Below, piece after piece: positions 9,481-20,600 of a stretch of 28,704 bases of DNA (position 1 is its first letter; the number at the start of each line of letters is the position of its first letter). Made by a program: the position numbers and the translations under genes. Under the pieces are notes generated by a model, which did not search any database, was not told the DNA's origin, and saw nothing but the letters and a program-made list of their open reading frames with translations. Source of the stretch: Sphacelaria rigidula (lineage: Eukaryota > Phaeophyceae > Sphacelariales); contig CAXNAA020000095.1 in assembly GCA_964200075.2 (NCBI GenBank), positions 1 through 28,704 on the forward strand. Reading direction: 5' to 3'.

Positions 9481-12400
9481 GCATCCTGGATAATACAACA
9501 TGTGTAATATATATGGCCTGCTCAATACGTCGACGCGTCGGGTGGTCAATACATATTGGGCGAGCATTATGATGGCACGAGGGAGGGTCAATATATATCG
9601 TGCCATCAATATGTCAAGTCTGGCGACATGCAATATATATCGACCAAACGATATGTCACGACACGCCACCTCAATATATGTATATATATTTGTCGAGTAA
9701 TATTAGCCATGTGTACTCGCTTTCTTCAGTATTATCTATTCCTGTTTAGCTTGTATCGCGTTTTGTGAGTTTTCAATCTGGGTTTTGTTTTGTTTTTTTG
9801 CTAGCCTGTGACCACGGAAGGCGTCCGCATCAGATGCCCAGTACGAATGTACCGCGCAGATATCGGAACGTTTTTTTTTATGTGAAGACAACAACAACAA
9901 CAACAACATGTTGGCTGCCACACGAGGTCATTATATGTTGATGTTTCAATATCCTCAACACCCGAAGCGCCAATATATATTGCCCCCAATATATATAATG
10001 TCGTGCGTCAATGCGTCCAGTATATATTGGGCGGGCAATACACGAGGCAAGGGACGGTCACAATACATACTGGTGAAGCAATATATATATATATATAAAT
10101 ATGTACATGTATCATTTCGCATTTTTCACCACTTTTGCCGAGTTTTCTCCGGCGGCAAGGCATCTCATCACGCGCTTTCTTTTGCAGTGCGCGAAGAAGG
10201 CGCAGCGGTACATTACCTTTCAGGTTTGTGTGTTGGGTTTCATCTGATATCTGTAGCGCGTGTTCTGGTCATCAAAAGTCGCCCAAACTGGCTTTTTTTT
10301 GCGGGGTGTCGATCCCGAACCACAAAAACCTCCTCAAGTTCATGGAAAACTTCAAGCAGCAGGATGATTGTTGGAGGGGTATTTCTCCCCCGTGTTTCGC
10401 TTTGTCGTGTTCTAGTTGATTTGGGGGGACAAGCACACCGGTTATGCCGCCAATGTCACGAGAACATGAGGACAATGCAGTTGAAAACAATTGAACATTG
10501 CCTTGGCTTTAGTCAGCCGCAAACACAAGACCGTGCAATGAGCCGTTGACGAGTTGAACAATGCACACACGTGGGCAAACGTCCCCACTGTGGGTCACGT
10601 GTGTAGAACCGGCAAAGAACAGTCCAAAATCGCTGTGATCATGCAACCCGTGACAGAGAATTCCGTAACAAGATGCGAGGGGACAAATGTGCGCAAACAA
10701 TGGTTGGTACTATGGAGATGCCGCCAACCCTCACGCTAACCCTAACACCAACCCCGACCAAGGCATACCGAGAACCTTCGGGCAAGGAGGTTCAATGTTC
10801 TCCCCAGGCAAAGTGTGCGTTACCAGATCTCAAATCAACGTCTTTCAGCCGATTTTGGACCAAAACACGTTCTGGACGAGATGGGTCTACTGCTCACAAC
10901 TGCTCACCTGCCCCAGACCATATATTTTCTCGGAACTTTCTACAGTCTGAAATCAATCAAAATCGAGTACCAGCCGTTGCATACGCACATGTACATTTCG
11001 TAGGGTCTACTGCAGGATGCCCCTGTCAAGCACGGACGCAGGGATATCCTTGTGACAGGGATGACAGAGATAATTATACGTGTACGCACCTCATGTATCT
11101 TTCGACGGCTTAGTACTGTATTTTCAGTACAAATCAAGCGTGACTTTGCTTGTGGATTTCTCCGCCGTATCATATGGTGTTTGAACAATATGATGTTTGA
11201 ACGAGCCAGCCTGAAAATTGGCACAGAGGCAGACCACAACACAGACAGCATATTCTTCTCGGATTGGCGGCACGTTTCACGTGGTGCGCCAGACGCACGA
11301 AGCGAGTACGGATTATGGGCAATGCCATCGATACGCCATCAAAACGGAGTCCCCTCGGCCCAGACGGTGTGAGACGTCAGCGAATGCATATGTGGACACG
11401 CAGATGCGCTCACTGCCACATCATAACCTGCTGGGTGGCTCCTGCCCCGGCAAACGAGCATCGATCCCTACTGGGCACACTTTGTACCTATCTTCGTATC
11501 ACCTGTAGAGGTACTCGCTTCAGGAGGCACGGTCGTGCAAGCGCTGTCATAACTTTTACGCGCAATGTCTATTATGTGCATGTAACATTTCACGTTTTAC
11601 ACCACTTTTGCCGAGTTTTCTCTGGCGGCAAGGTATTTTTTCCCTCGCTTTTTTTTTAAGCGCACTGAGAAGGCCCAGCGGTACATTACCTTTCAGGTTT
11701 GGTGTCATCTGATATCTGTAGCGCGTGTTCTGGCCACCGAAAGTCGCTCAAACTGGCCCTTCTTCGCGGGGTGTCGATCCCGAACCACAAAAGCCTCTTC
11801 ACGATCGTGGAAAACTTGAATAAATATATTTTCGACTTGCGTCACCCCCGGGAGGCCCGTACCAACCTCCCGGAGGAGAACCTTGTATATCTATACATGA
11901 ATTTTCAACATGTAAACTTGAAAGTGTATTGGAATTGGTATAGGCAGTTCTTTATTCGGGGGCGTCATTGAAAGATGTGTGACCACATGCCGAAAACGTT
12001 TAATATATTCCTCCGCGAGCGTGTTCAATATATATTGGCTGCACAATTGCGATGTGATGAGCGTGCACAGTATATTTGAAAAACAATAACTTTGCATGGT
12101 TTGCGTTCAGTATATATCATGGTAACAATTTGTTACGCATCGCTTCGACCCGATATACATTGACACTTCAATAATTACACGGCCGGCATGCACAATATAT
12201 ATTGAATATTTTGTTCCCGGAGTAAAGTCATGTCCAATATATTGCCATGCATTACTTCACGATCGTGACACGAGAAATATATGTTGTTGCTTCAATGTCT
12301 CCGAGGACATCCAAACACAGTATATCTTGAAAGGACAATATTTGCGCTGTTTCCAATACAAAGTGTTGGTATCATATTGGAACATCGTGTATTGTCCAGG

Positions 12401-13060
12401 GTGTAAGCAACACAGCATTGGCGACCACGGGGGTACCAAAAGATGCATATTGACCTGCGTTTTCTGTCGTCGTGATGTTTACCGAAGATATTCTAGATGC
12501 CTGAAGGGGATGAGCGGCCCCGTACCATTGGCCAGATAGGTATCAAAAGGCATATATACCGGGTCGCCTCTCCTGCCACCATATTTTCTGACCGGTGTAT
12601 ATATATATATATATATATAAGTATATCAAACGAATTCGACAACTACTCGTAGCAATTCACGCGAACTGCTGCGGCTCCCTTCGAAGCTTTTTCCAATCTG
12701 CATGGGCTCCGGCATCCACTGCGTCTGGATCTTCCGAGTGTACACCGTACTTATATAATTCAATGTATACTGACTGACCAATACATTGTCACCCCCGCAG
12801 ACCCAATATATATTGAACGGTCAATACGTTCTCACCATGGCGATCCTAATTTAAATTGGTCGTTATGCCGTCGCCCACACTGCCCCAAAATATATTGATG
12901 AAACAATATGCGTTCAATCCCACGACATCAATATATATATTGGGCGCGCAACACGTGTGCCGTCGAAGGGTACCAAAGTATATCACGCCGGCAATATATC
13001 GCGAAATTCCAGTATGATCGACCAATATATATTGAAAATATTTTGTAGTGTCCAGGGCGT
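9481..13060 (-). mobile_element. Element C: reverse-oriented copy of the TIR/hairpin-array family, interrupted
   Basis: The left edge (GCATCCTGGATAATACAACA at 9481) and right edge (GTGTCCAGGGCGT ending 13060) are diverged TIRs. Read on the minus strand, the interior aligns along its length with element B: 9481-10085 matches B's right array, 11890-12420 its middle, 12420-13060 its left part. Two stretches are absent from B: about 9706-9924 (containing a CAA run at 9889-9908) and about 10086-11890. Without them the copy is about 1.55 kb, close to B's 1.67 kb. The flanking bases (AAAAACATCC left, GAAAAGCATT right) give no convincing target-site duplication. It is the most diverged of the three copies and has no coding capacity. 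Confidence 0.75.
10086..11890. mobile_element. Insertion in element C bounded by ~250-bp direct repeats
   Basis: This segment interrupts element C relative to B. Near its ends lie direct repeats at 10102-10355 and 11575-11820, sharing CACTTTTGCCGAGTTTTCTC, GCGGTACATTACCTTTCAGG and GGGTGTCGATCCCGAACCAC. The first repeat starts at the left boundary; the second ends about 70 bp before the right boundary. The layout suggests a small LTR-type non-autonomous element, but TG...CA ends, a primer-binding site and a target-site duplication are not evident. No gag or pol coding is seen in the 1.2 kb between the repeats. A tandem duplication that has since been filled is an alternative. Confidence 0.5.
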
Positions 13061-13065
13061 GAAAA

Positions 13066-13146
13066 GCATTCACGCATCGGGAATCGAACCCTCGTTCTTT
13101 CTACTCGTACCCTATTGGCGACAGTCGGACCATTGCACCGCCGGGG
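13066..13146 (-). repeat. tRNA-like sequence (Pol III box A/B), probably retroposon-derived
   Basis: On the minus strand, GGTTCGATTCC (13080-13090) matches the Pol III B box exactly. About 40 bp upstream, GGTGCAATGGTCC resembles a tRNA D-arm/box A. The acceptor ends do not pair well and the T stem has a mismatch, so this is not a convincing functional tRNA. It lies immediately outside the right end of element C. Confidence 0.4.
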
Positions 13147-15408
13147 CGCGGTGGCCACATCAGAAAGCAGTTGTATTGCGGCTGTTCATATCGCTCGCTA
13201 CGATATTGTTCCCCGTAAAATATCCAGTGTATTACGGTTGAACTACCTTCCGCCACCCGCACGGGCAACAGTTACGATCAAATTTATAGTAAACCTCGAG
13301 TTTCAGATACCTCTACTACGTATTCAAATCACGGCCGCATACCACTCTGTACTGCCACTTCTGTTCTTTCTGGACTCCACTCGATCACGCTGCAGAATAA
13401 TCTAATCCCTATTCCATTCCCGGATTGTTCCGGGCACAATCGATGCCAGCATATTTAACAGTGCAAAACACGGTAGCGTGCCGACCGCATGACGATGCGG
13501 TATATCCAGAATCTCTGCAAAATATCACGGCTGCGCGGAGAATCATCCGACAGTATTTCCCCTTGAAACATAGGCTGTGTGGTTTTGCAGGGGTGAAAAA
13601 GTAGGATGCTCGTGTATGAGCACGGACCGTAACAACAAGTCGCGTGAAGATTGCTCCTACATTTTACGGGCCTTGTGTTATTAGGACCCATGAAAAGTTC
13701 AACTGAGAATTGTGTGCGCACGATTTGCACCTGTACATGTCATCGACTTGGTCCCTCTCTTCGCGTTTGTTCACTGTCTGTCCATCGGACTTCGGGGCTT
13801 CAAGTGGAGATACCATGCGCAACTTCGCGTATAGAGCCTCCCGCGCCGAAAGAGCAAAGGCAGAGAGGAGCATGCTTTTAACAGAGGTCACCCGCGCTTT
13901 GCAGCACAGTACGAACAACCCACGAGTACTCTAACAGTGAAACACGAATACCGACAAGTCAGACATGAACGATGGCTGTACGCACACAGACAAACAATAA
14001 TGGAAGCAAGCTAGGGGTTTCCGGGATCTTTATAAATTGCCATTTATATATTGAAATTACTGTCATACTGGTAATGATTTTATGATAAAGTCGGACGACG
14101 GTTTCAAACCATTATATGCCGTTTCCGGCTTGATATGCCGTGACCGGCCACGTATGCTACATACACCCCTTGCAAGTTGTCCCAAAATTCGCTTATTTTT
14201 TGCTCTGGTGAAGCCAAATCGCGTCAAAACGTGCTTCCGGTACGGCACCTCCAGCAGCACCTCCTCTGCCGGGGGGGTTTATGGCTCGCGATTGCGCCGC
14301 TCGATGTCCAAACCATAATGTACAATATAACTGGTTAATGGCTGCGCTACGCGTCACCATTCAACTGGTTAACGGTTAGAGAATCCATTTCTGAGCTCTA
14401 AAAAACGTACTCCTCTGCGCTCCCGACAAAAGGCAAGAAAATATCACCGAATGAAATCAATAAGAGGGATATCAAGAGAATAGATAATAACGGAAACATT
14501 TTTCCCCCGAGTTGATCGGGGTTGGAGTTAAAACACACCCATCAGATCTACTACTGTAGCTTACAGAAGAAGAAGGGAGAGGAAGGAGCGATTTGAATAA
14601 CAACCAAGCGATGGTCACATCAACAACCCCAGGCACCCTCGCCATTTTTCCACAAGGACTTCGTTGGTCTTTTTTACTATGCGTCAACAAAAATAACGTA
14701 AAATATTGTACCGCCAAGACTCAAAAGCAGGTCTACGTTTCTTGCGACGCAATCAGTAGCCTTCGCGACATTCATCACTTCTCCACGCGTGCAAGCGATC
14801 ACACAGTAGCGGCCGATTGTCCTCACGTATTTTCAACCGTCTACCCGCCAACCCTCCCGCCGGAACCGGCCGCGAAAACGTCTCTCTCATGCTTCTCGTG
14901 CGGTTGTTACACTGGACCGGCAACTGCACCGCTGCCGGTACACATGATGAATAATGCTCTTCTCACCCTCCGCATAAACACAAAAAAGCAGGAGAGCTTG
15001 GCTGTCGATAGCGCTTCAGCTCAACCCTTTTGGGACCGGGCCGCCAGAACAACCATTGAGGCTGGTTAGGAATGACTTGTCTGACGTGTTGCTGAAAACC
15101 CGCGTATGTTATCGCAGGGTTATGACGAAGACCGGAACTTTCGTCCAATCTAGTTTCAGGTGCAGGGTACGAATTAGGTAGTTTACATCTGATGTAGCAA
15201 GCAGTATGGGTCGCGGTAGAGAGCTTCCAACAGGATGCGGTGACCGACGGGCCGCCCGCCACTTGTGGCTTTGGATGATACTATTGTCCCCATCACCTTG
15301 CCACACAGCCCTTTGTGGTCGGGGTGGGCCGCTATTTCCCTCCTTGTTGCATGCGGCAAAATATTCTCTGCGAAAGGTATCAGCGTTGCGGTGCGCATGT
15401 ATGCAGTA
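13147..15408. other. No recognised gene
   Basis: Frames up to 158 codons occur (for example 14593-15069, +), Thr/Ala/Pro-rich with no recognised domain. A G-run lies near 14270, and a short repeat AACTGGTTAA occurs twice near 14330-14380. No RNA gene, transposon end or coding homology is apparent. Confidence 0.5.
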
Positions 15409-15610
15409 TACTCCCTCTGTCCCATAAGTAAAGATACCTAACGGCGATAAATTGTTTAGGTATGCCAGTGATGGCGACGATGTTGTGGTTGGGTTTGTTA
15501 AAAAGGCAAAGCGCAGACGAAGCTGATGAAAAATAAATAAATATATATATATATGTTTTCATCATTAGAACTATATCGAAATATACCACACCCTGGACAA
15601 TACAATATGT

Positions 15611-15935
15611 TTCCAATATATATTAGTCGATCATATTGGAATTTGGCGATATATTGCCGGTGCAATATATATTGGTACCCTTAGACTGCACATGTAATGC
15701 GCGCCCAATATATATTGATGTGGGACTGTGTACATATTGCCCGCCCAATATATATTGGTACTATTGGGTTGAACACATATTGTCCCATCTATATATATAT
15801 TGGGGCAGCGTGGGCGACAACATATTGCACGACCAATATATATTAGGGTCGCATTGATGAGAACATATTGACCGGTCAACAATATATATTGGGGCAGCGT
15901 GGGTGACAACGCATTGGCCGGTCAATATATATTAG
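15611..15935 (+). repeat. Left palindrome block of element B (about 8 units)
   Basis: CAATATATATTG or near matches start at about 15610, 15663, 15706, 15746, 15789, 15834, 15880 and 15923. Most are preceded by ATATTG with a 6-nt spacer, for example ATATTG-CCGGTG-CAATATATATTG at 15663. All units point the same way. Confidence 0.85.
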
Positions 15936-16069
15936 GAATTATAAGTATCGTGTACGCTCTAGGAGAGATTCAGACGCGATGGATGCCGGAGCCCGTGCAG
16001 ATTGGGAACAGCTTTAAAGGGAGCCGCAGAAGTTCGCGTGCATTACTCCGGAAAGTTGTCGGATGCGTT

Positions 16070-16113
<44 letters not shown>

Positions 16114-16458
16114 ACTGGTGAGAAAATATGGTGACAGAAGAGGCGACCCGGTATATATGCCTCCTGATGCCTATCTGGTCACCAGTGCGGGGCCACCTAT
16201 CCCGTTTCCAGCATGTAATATAAATATCTTGGCTGAACATCACAACGACAGGAAACGCGGGTCGATATGCGCCTTTTGGTACCCCTGTGGTCACCGGGGC
16301 TGTGTTGCTTATACCCTGGACAATATAATATGTTCCAATATGATACCAATACTTTGTATTGGAGCCAGCGCAAATATTGTTCTTTCAATATATGTTGTGT
16401 TGAAATGTCCTCGGAGATATTGAAGCAACAACATATCTTGCTCGTGTCATGATCATGA

Positions 16459-16693
16459 AGGAATGTATGTCAATATATATTGGACATGCAGTTGCTCCGA
16501 GAACAAAACGTTCAATATATATTGTGCATGCCGGCCGTGTATGTACTGAAGTGTCAATATATATTTAGTCGAGGGGATGCGTAGCATATTGTTACCATAA
16601 TATATATTGAACGCAAACCATGCAGAAGTAGCGTTTTTCCAATTTATATTGCGCACGCTGATCGGATAGCTATTGTGCAGCCAATATATATTG
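16459..16693 (+). repeat. Middle palindrome block of element B (6 units)
   Basis: Palindrome starts at 16471, 16513, 16555, 16598, 16640 and 16682 give steps of 42, 42, 43, 42 and 42 bp. The ATATTG-N6 half-site is clear before 16598 and 16682 and degenerate before the others. Confidence 0.85.
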
Positions 16694-16834
16694 AACCTCG
16701 CTTGCGGAGGAATACATTGAGCATTTTCGGCATGTAAAATACGTCTTTGAATGGCGCCCGCGGACAAAGAACTGCCCACAATACTAATTCCAATACACTT
16801 TTCCAATCTATATGTTGAAAATCAATATATTTTG

Positions 16835-17230
16835 CTACATCAGCATGTATTGTGACCGTCGGCTCCCTCGTGTATTGCCCACCCAATATACATTGGACGT
16901 ATTGGCATATTGGGTCAGCAATGTATATATATTGACGCTTCGAGTGTCGAGTATATTGAATCGTCAATATATGTTGACCTCGGGTGACATCAAATATATT
17001 ACTCGATGAATATATATTGGTGCCTTCTCGCACGAACATATTACTCGGCCAGTATGTATCGAGGTGGCGCGTGTCGTGATATATTGTTCGGTCGATATAT
17101 ATTGCATGTCGCGAGCCTTGATATATTGATGGCACAATGTATATTGACCCTCTCTCGTGTCATCATATTGCTCGCACAATATATATTGACCATTCGACGC
17201 CTCGATATATTGAGCGGGCAATATATATTA
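16835..17230 (+). repeat. Right palindrome block of element B (about 10 units)
   Basis: Unit palindromes start at about 16841, 16884, 16923, 16965, 17008, 17050, 17093, 17135, 17177 and 17219. The last four fit ATATTG-N6-CAATATATATTG-N18 exactly, with six-base spacers TTCGGT, ATGGCA, CTCGCA and AGCGGG. The block runs into the right TIR. Confidence 0.9.
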
Positions 17231-17691
17231 CATAATGTATTGTCCAGGGTGTGAAATATACCCCTTTTTGTATATTTTTGATCCATTTTCTCCTCATCAT
17301 TGACCGATTTTGGACGTTTTTACGCCGAGCACTAGCAATTACATGCTAACAAAATGTTGGACGGGGCGTGCGTAGGTTTATATTACGGACATGTCTAAAA
17401 TCAATGGGGGTTTCGCGATTTTCACACATATTTTGGCCCATTTTTCGCGATTCTTCGTGTACCCGGGTCTATCATGCTTTCGTGGGAAAACGAGCGAAAT
17501 ATGGCCGTTTTTGGACCGACCTACTTTTTCTCGGCCGCGCGATTGCATGGTTCAAGCACAAGCTGCAAATTTTCAACACATTTTCTCCACCCAAAAAACA
17601 CCGTATAGTTCATTGGAAAGAAAAAAAACGATCGGACATCGTTAAGGGCCCGTACAAGTTTAGGTACCTTTGCTTATGGGACAGGGGAAGT

Positions 17692-20600
17692 AGTACAGTA
17701 CAGTGCAGTACGCCTCTTCTACTGCAGCAGCAGGTGCCACTGCAAACTCCCTTGCGCGCTCTGGGCAAGTCTCAGCTGCCGACATTAACTGCCTATGTAC
17801 CGCTTCTTCATCCCCGCCCACTACGTACATGGTAACTGCATGCTGCAAGTCATCGGCAGGGGGATAAGCAGAAGTCGTGACGGTAGCTCGTTCTGTTTTT
17901 CCACGGCCCACTTGGGTTTAGTGCCTCGTGAAAATGACCACATTATAGCATGTAAACTTCTTCCCGATTTTTTCCGCTCCACCCTGTGTCAGTGCAATTA
18001 CCACGTTTTAGTGTAGATTTGCGACCTTCCCCTCTCCCCCCCCCCCCCGGAAAATATCGGGAACGTTGTACGGAATGCAATACCACATAACCGAGCTCGA
18101 CTACCTTGAATAGGAAACGTGGGAAGGCTTATCTGGGTCAGGAACAGGGCCTCCCCACGACCTTTGCAGTTGCATCACACTCGACAACAACCCCCGCGCT
18201 GGTCGTTCGGGTCTGGTCGATGAGTTTCGCTTCGCTGTGATTGGGCAGATCGCTCCCTGAGTTTTTTTGTATTGTTTTACCAACACAGGATCAACCCTGT
18301 GTTGGTGAGGGTACGGTCCCAAAAGGGTTCAACACCTCAAACCATACTCACCTCATCTCCATGACGCACTGTGAAAAGCACCGCAGCCGGCCGAAGGTCG
18401 GCAAGGGCTTTCGTAGGATTATATATGTTAACATCTCTTGTATGGTTTGTGCTCGACGTATGTTGTCTCATCTCTATTTTTTTCATGTATCGCCTTGACT
18501 CGATATACCTACCCGCGGATATATCCGCCGGCGGCGGGGAAAGTATATGTCGAAACATGTTGCTTGGGAGGCAACCTCGTGTCCAGCACATGCCGACACG
18601 AACCCACCGTACGTTACGGCCGCTATACTCCCTACTAGAGCACACGTCAAGACCCGAATGGATGCTGTCTACGATGCAAAGTATTGACATATATGGGGGG
18701 AAAAACGCATCGAGCCATCTAGGTCATGGCTCCTACTCACCATGTTGTTCCTTCCGAGGGCAAGTTGGCAGGGCATGACGCAATGAGGGTACGAGCTGGG
18801 CCAGCTGACAGGATTTGCGAATGCATCCGGGCCGGGCGGTGGGTAATCCGAAGCGTTGGCCGCTGATTTTGTGGCAAATTATTTTTATCATCACTACGTA
18901 CAACCTTTCCGGGGATGCTAAAAAAAAACACAGAAAGTTAGAGCGCTTTGAAGTTTCAACAAAACTAGGAAAATACTATGGTCCCTAGTGCAGTTGTGCG
19001 TCCTTGTGCAGAGATCCTGGTGCAATTTCGGCTAAACGTTCCAGGAATTTGACGCATCATTCGACTTTTCGTGTTGCACGGCTGCGCTCATTCTATCCAA
19101 GTGATGCAGCTGACTACAGTTACGAAGGTCACGAGTTCGAATGCCAACGGATTTGTTTTTTTCGTCGGTTGGATAATACTATGCAGTACATTTTTTCTCA
19201 TTCTGTTGTCAGCGGCGATCCCGTGCCTTACCACGTTGGTCTGCAAGTCACACCGATATACTCAAGTCGGTCTGATCTGGTGCCCTTGATAAGTCATGTG
19301 GTGACTTGCAAATGCGGGATTTACTGCTGGCCCAGCTCGTAGGTTACATGATTGTTGTCTGTGGAGAAGCGCTTTTGCAGGATGGCATTAGGACTTGATT
19401 GAACTTCAGCGTTGATATCATAGTTGGCAACCAGACACGTGTTTTACCGTGCCATCGGCATGGGAATAACTAATCAGACACAATTGCAGCCAGCCTCAGT
19501 CGCGTCGAACAAGAGCAAGAGGGTGAGGGGCCATGTGATGGTAGGTTTGTAGCGCATGTGTCTTCAACCGATGCTGTGTGGCCTATTTGTATCAACCTTT
19601 TATGAATAATTGCCGTCGCTCGAGTTTCCAATATCAAGGGGGAGTGACTGCGTCATCGTTGCCTTGGGTGGGGCTATCTTGTGACCACGCCTCGATATTT
19701 CGGGGATCACTGAGTGTGCGACAATCAAACAACACGGAGAGCCCGTATGCGGCACCAGGGATAAATGAACAAATGTCACGACATGTACAGAGTGACCATG
19801 AAGCACACGCTGAGGTCACGAGAACTGGAGTCTGTCGATCTGCTGACGTAAGTGCTTCCCATCCGTTACTCCCGGTCTCGTGTTGGAGGCTGAGCGTGAT
19901 TTGATCGTAGAGTGGTGTCCACACGTCCTCTTCATTGAGATGGTATAATTTGAAGGTGCCAGCACGTGTTGATCTTCTCGTTTGCCGAAAGCGCCATTTT
20001 CCGGGGGCTAAAGTGTCCAATGTGTTCGTGCGAACCTCACGTCTTTCAGTGTGCTCCTGACTTCTGCTTTTTTCGCCAACACCTCGGTTCCAGTCCATCC
20101 CAGACGATCCAATTTTACCACGACCATATACAGGGGGATGTCCCGATAGCGTTGTTGTGTGATTTATCGTGAAACACACGGGGGGTGGTGCATATGGTGT
20201 TTGTCCCTGCACATGTGAAGCTATATTTATTCGCAAACTCGGCACAACTCTCGAGGCTTACTATGGAGGAACGTCGAGCAAATGGGGCGGTCCATCATGG
20301 CTTGCTGGCGCGTCGTGTTTTTGTGGAGGATACATGATGTGGCCATGCAGTCGTTACGAGCCGTCTACCGGAACTCATCGGGGTTGTCACGTATCGGTGT
20401 TGAGGCGGGAGTTGAGCTTTATAAACTCCAACCAACGCGATGTTCATGTCTTCAAGCATGGGCTTCACCTCTCAAGCGATACCGTGGCTTTGCGACTTCC
20501 CCACGGGATGGGCAATCCGTAGCCGGTAGATACTGATACGTCCTACTCTTTGAGCGGAATGACTCGAAAGACTTCATTATCCCACATTTCGAAGTGTGTC

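Larger units (their letters stand above)
15587..17253 (+). mobile_element. Element B: best-preserved copy of the TIR/hairpin-array family
   Basis: The left end starts CACACCCTGGACAATACA (15587-15610 in full) and the right end 17230-17253 is its reverse complement with 23 of 24 matches. The same 8-mer AAATATAC flanks both ends (15579-15586 and 17254-17261), extendable to GAAATATACC if the TIR is read as ACACCCTGG. It is therefore a complete insertion with an 8-10 bp target-site duplication, compatible with hAT-, P- or Mutator-type transposases. The interior has three blocks of 42-43 bp palindrome units, two non-palindromic blocks, an (AT)n tract at about 16072-16106 and an internal TIR-like sequence at 16311. 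No protein is encoded, so it must be mobilised in trans. Confidence 0.9.
15411..17689. mobile_element. Stowaway/mariner-like TIR element, split by element B
   Basis: The left end CTCCCTCTGTCCCATAAG starts at 15411 after TA. The right end, read on the other strand, is CTTCCCCTGTCCCATAAG ending at 17689 and followed by TA. The ends match at 27 of 31 positions, through a further AAGGTACCTAA-type segment. A CTCCCTC-type TIR with TA target duplication is characteristic of Stowaway-like Tc1/mariner MITEs. Removing element B leaves about 0.6 kb of non-coding sequence, a normal MITE size. The 31-bp match over 2.3 kb and the TA flanks make chance unlikely; the superfamily name rests on the TIR pattern. 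Confidence 0.75.

Noticed and set aside
10733-10760. Interstitial telomere-like CTAACCCTAAC
   Set aside because: Only about two units, with no extension; too short to support.
15955-16075. Short open frame (WMPEPxQIG...) inside elements A, B and C, as a captured exon
   Set aside because: The frame is open in all four copies, but replacement changes outnumber silent ones about 9 to 5 between B and C, as expected of neutral drift over 40 codons.
16118-16423. ORFs of about 100 codons in the middle of element B and its counterpart in A
   Set aside because: Differences between copies A and B are nearly all replacements on either strand, and the corresponding frame in C has stops.
2460-17230. CRISPR-like array (palindromic repeats with unique spacers)
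   Set aside because: The repeat is only a 12-bp AT palindrome, the units sit inside TIR-bounded elements present in three copies, spacers are shared between copies, and the context is eukaryotic with no cas genes.
15025-18330. 16-bp inverted match AACCCTTTTGGGACCG (near 15025 and 18314) as ends of a still larger nested element
   Set aside because: The match does not extend beyond 16 bp, there is no target duplication, and one such match is not very unlikely by chance in 28 kb.
19075-19150. tRNA gene or SINE around GGTCACGAGTTCGAATGCC
   Set aside because: The B-box match is imperfect and no box A is recognisable; at most a badly decayed relic.
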